From the NCBI GenBank assembly GCA_947372535.1, contig CANBUA010000289.1, positions 1 to 5,539 of the forward strand: a DNA stretch of 5,539 nucleotides, written 5' to 3'. This stretch comes from Burkholderiales bacterium. GTDB lineage: Bacteria; Pseudomonadota; Gammaproteobacteria; Burkholderiales; Burkholderiaceae. Positions 5,307 to 5,539 of the stretch are shown in pieces (the first letter of the stretch is position 1; every line of letters starts with the position of its first letter). A program made the position numbers and the translations under genes. The notes under the pieces were generated by a model. The model saw only the letters and a list, made by a program, of their open reading frames with translations, had not been told where the DNA came from and did no database searches.

Positions 5307-5539
5307 ATGAAGCTTTTTTACTCGCCCGGCGCCTGCTCGCTCGCGCCCCACATCGTTCTGCGCGAATCAGGCAGCACCTTCACGCTGGAAAAAGTCGACC
5401 TGGGCAAGCACGTGACTGGCGACGGCGCCGACTACTACGGCGTCAACACACGGGGCCAGGTGCCCTTTCTGGCGCTGAATGATGGCGGCACGCTGAGCGA
5501 AGGTCCGATCATTTGCCAGTACATCGCCGATCAGGCGGG
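5307..5539 (+). CDS. gst: glutathione S-transferase, beta class, N-terminal part (cut by window edge)
   Basis: Cytosolic enzyme that conjugates glutathione to electrophiles or takes part in redox protection. The first 77 codons are present and remain open at the right edge; full-length members have about 200 residues. The sequence begins [20 protein letters not shown], the typical opening of bacterial beta-class GSTs, including the class-defining C10. The thioredoxin-like N-terminal domain shows the cis-proline motif QVP (51-53) and the glutathione-binding LSEGP (63-67), with E65 followed by Gly where Ser is commoner. The ATG at 5307 is supported by GAAGGA at 5296-5301, five bases upstream. 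It is divergent from the desaturase operon. The substrate cannot be inferred. Confidence 0.93.
   Translation, partial: MKLFYSPGACSLAPHIVLRESGSTFTLEKVDLGKHVTGDGADYYGVNTRGQVPFLALNDGGTLSEGPIICQYIADQA

Noticed and set aside
5084..5308. 74-codon minus-strand frame in the desaturase/GST gap
   Set aside because: It would begin at the GST start codon, has no supported start and resembles no known protein.

Overview
The window is GC-rich and densely coding. Its gene families and codon use suggest a betaproteobacterium of the order Burkholderiales, most likely Comamonadaceae or a close relative. That assignment is an inference from protein style (SlyX, a DUF427 protein, a beta-class GST, a DesA3-like desaturase with its own reductase), not from a marker gene. 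No tRNA, rRNA, CRISPR array, insertion sequence or phage gene is visible.

Layout from left to right. (1) The N-terminal 312 codons of a TonB-dependent outer-membrane receptor lie on the minus strand and run off the left edge. (2) A 189-base gap follows, holding a possible 15-codon leader ORF whose stop overlaps the receptor start. (3) A membrane fatty-acid hydroxylase / sterol-desaturase family gene is on the minus strand, with a good sigma70-like promoter upstream. (4) A plus-strand pair follows: slyX and a small DUF427 gene. (5) Converging on that pair is a minus-strand operon of a membrane fatty acid desaturase followed by a ferredoxin-NAD(P)H reductase fusion; the two genes overlap by 8 bases. 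(6) A divergent 312-base intergenic region contains a terminator-like hairpin directly before the desaturase start. (7) The first 77 codons of a beta-class glutathione S-transferase lie on the plus strand and run off the right edge.

The clearest functional unit is the desaturase plus reductase. The reductase (FAD, NAD(P)H and 2Fe-2S domains) would deliver electrons to the di-iron desaturase to introduce a double bond into a membrane acyl chain, as in the mycobacterial DesA3/Rv3230c pair and Pseudomonas DesB/DesC. The nearby hydroxylase-family enzyme also uses a His-coordinated di-iron centre and could draw on the same electron source, but this is only a neighbourhood inference. The receptor, SlyX, DUF427 and GST genes have no demonstrable link to lipid desaturation.

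I do not see a clearly new biological system. The points most worth checking are the terminator-like element before the desaturase start, the leader ORF before the receptor, and the unusually short loop before the last iron-sulfur cysteine of the reductase.
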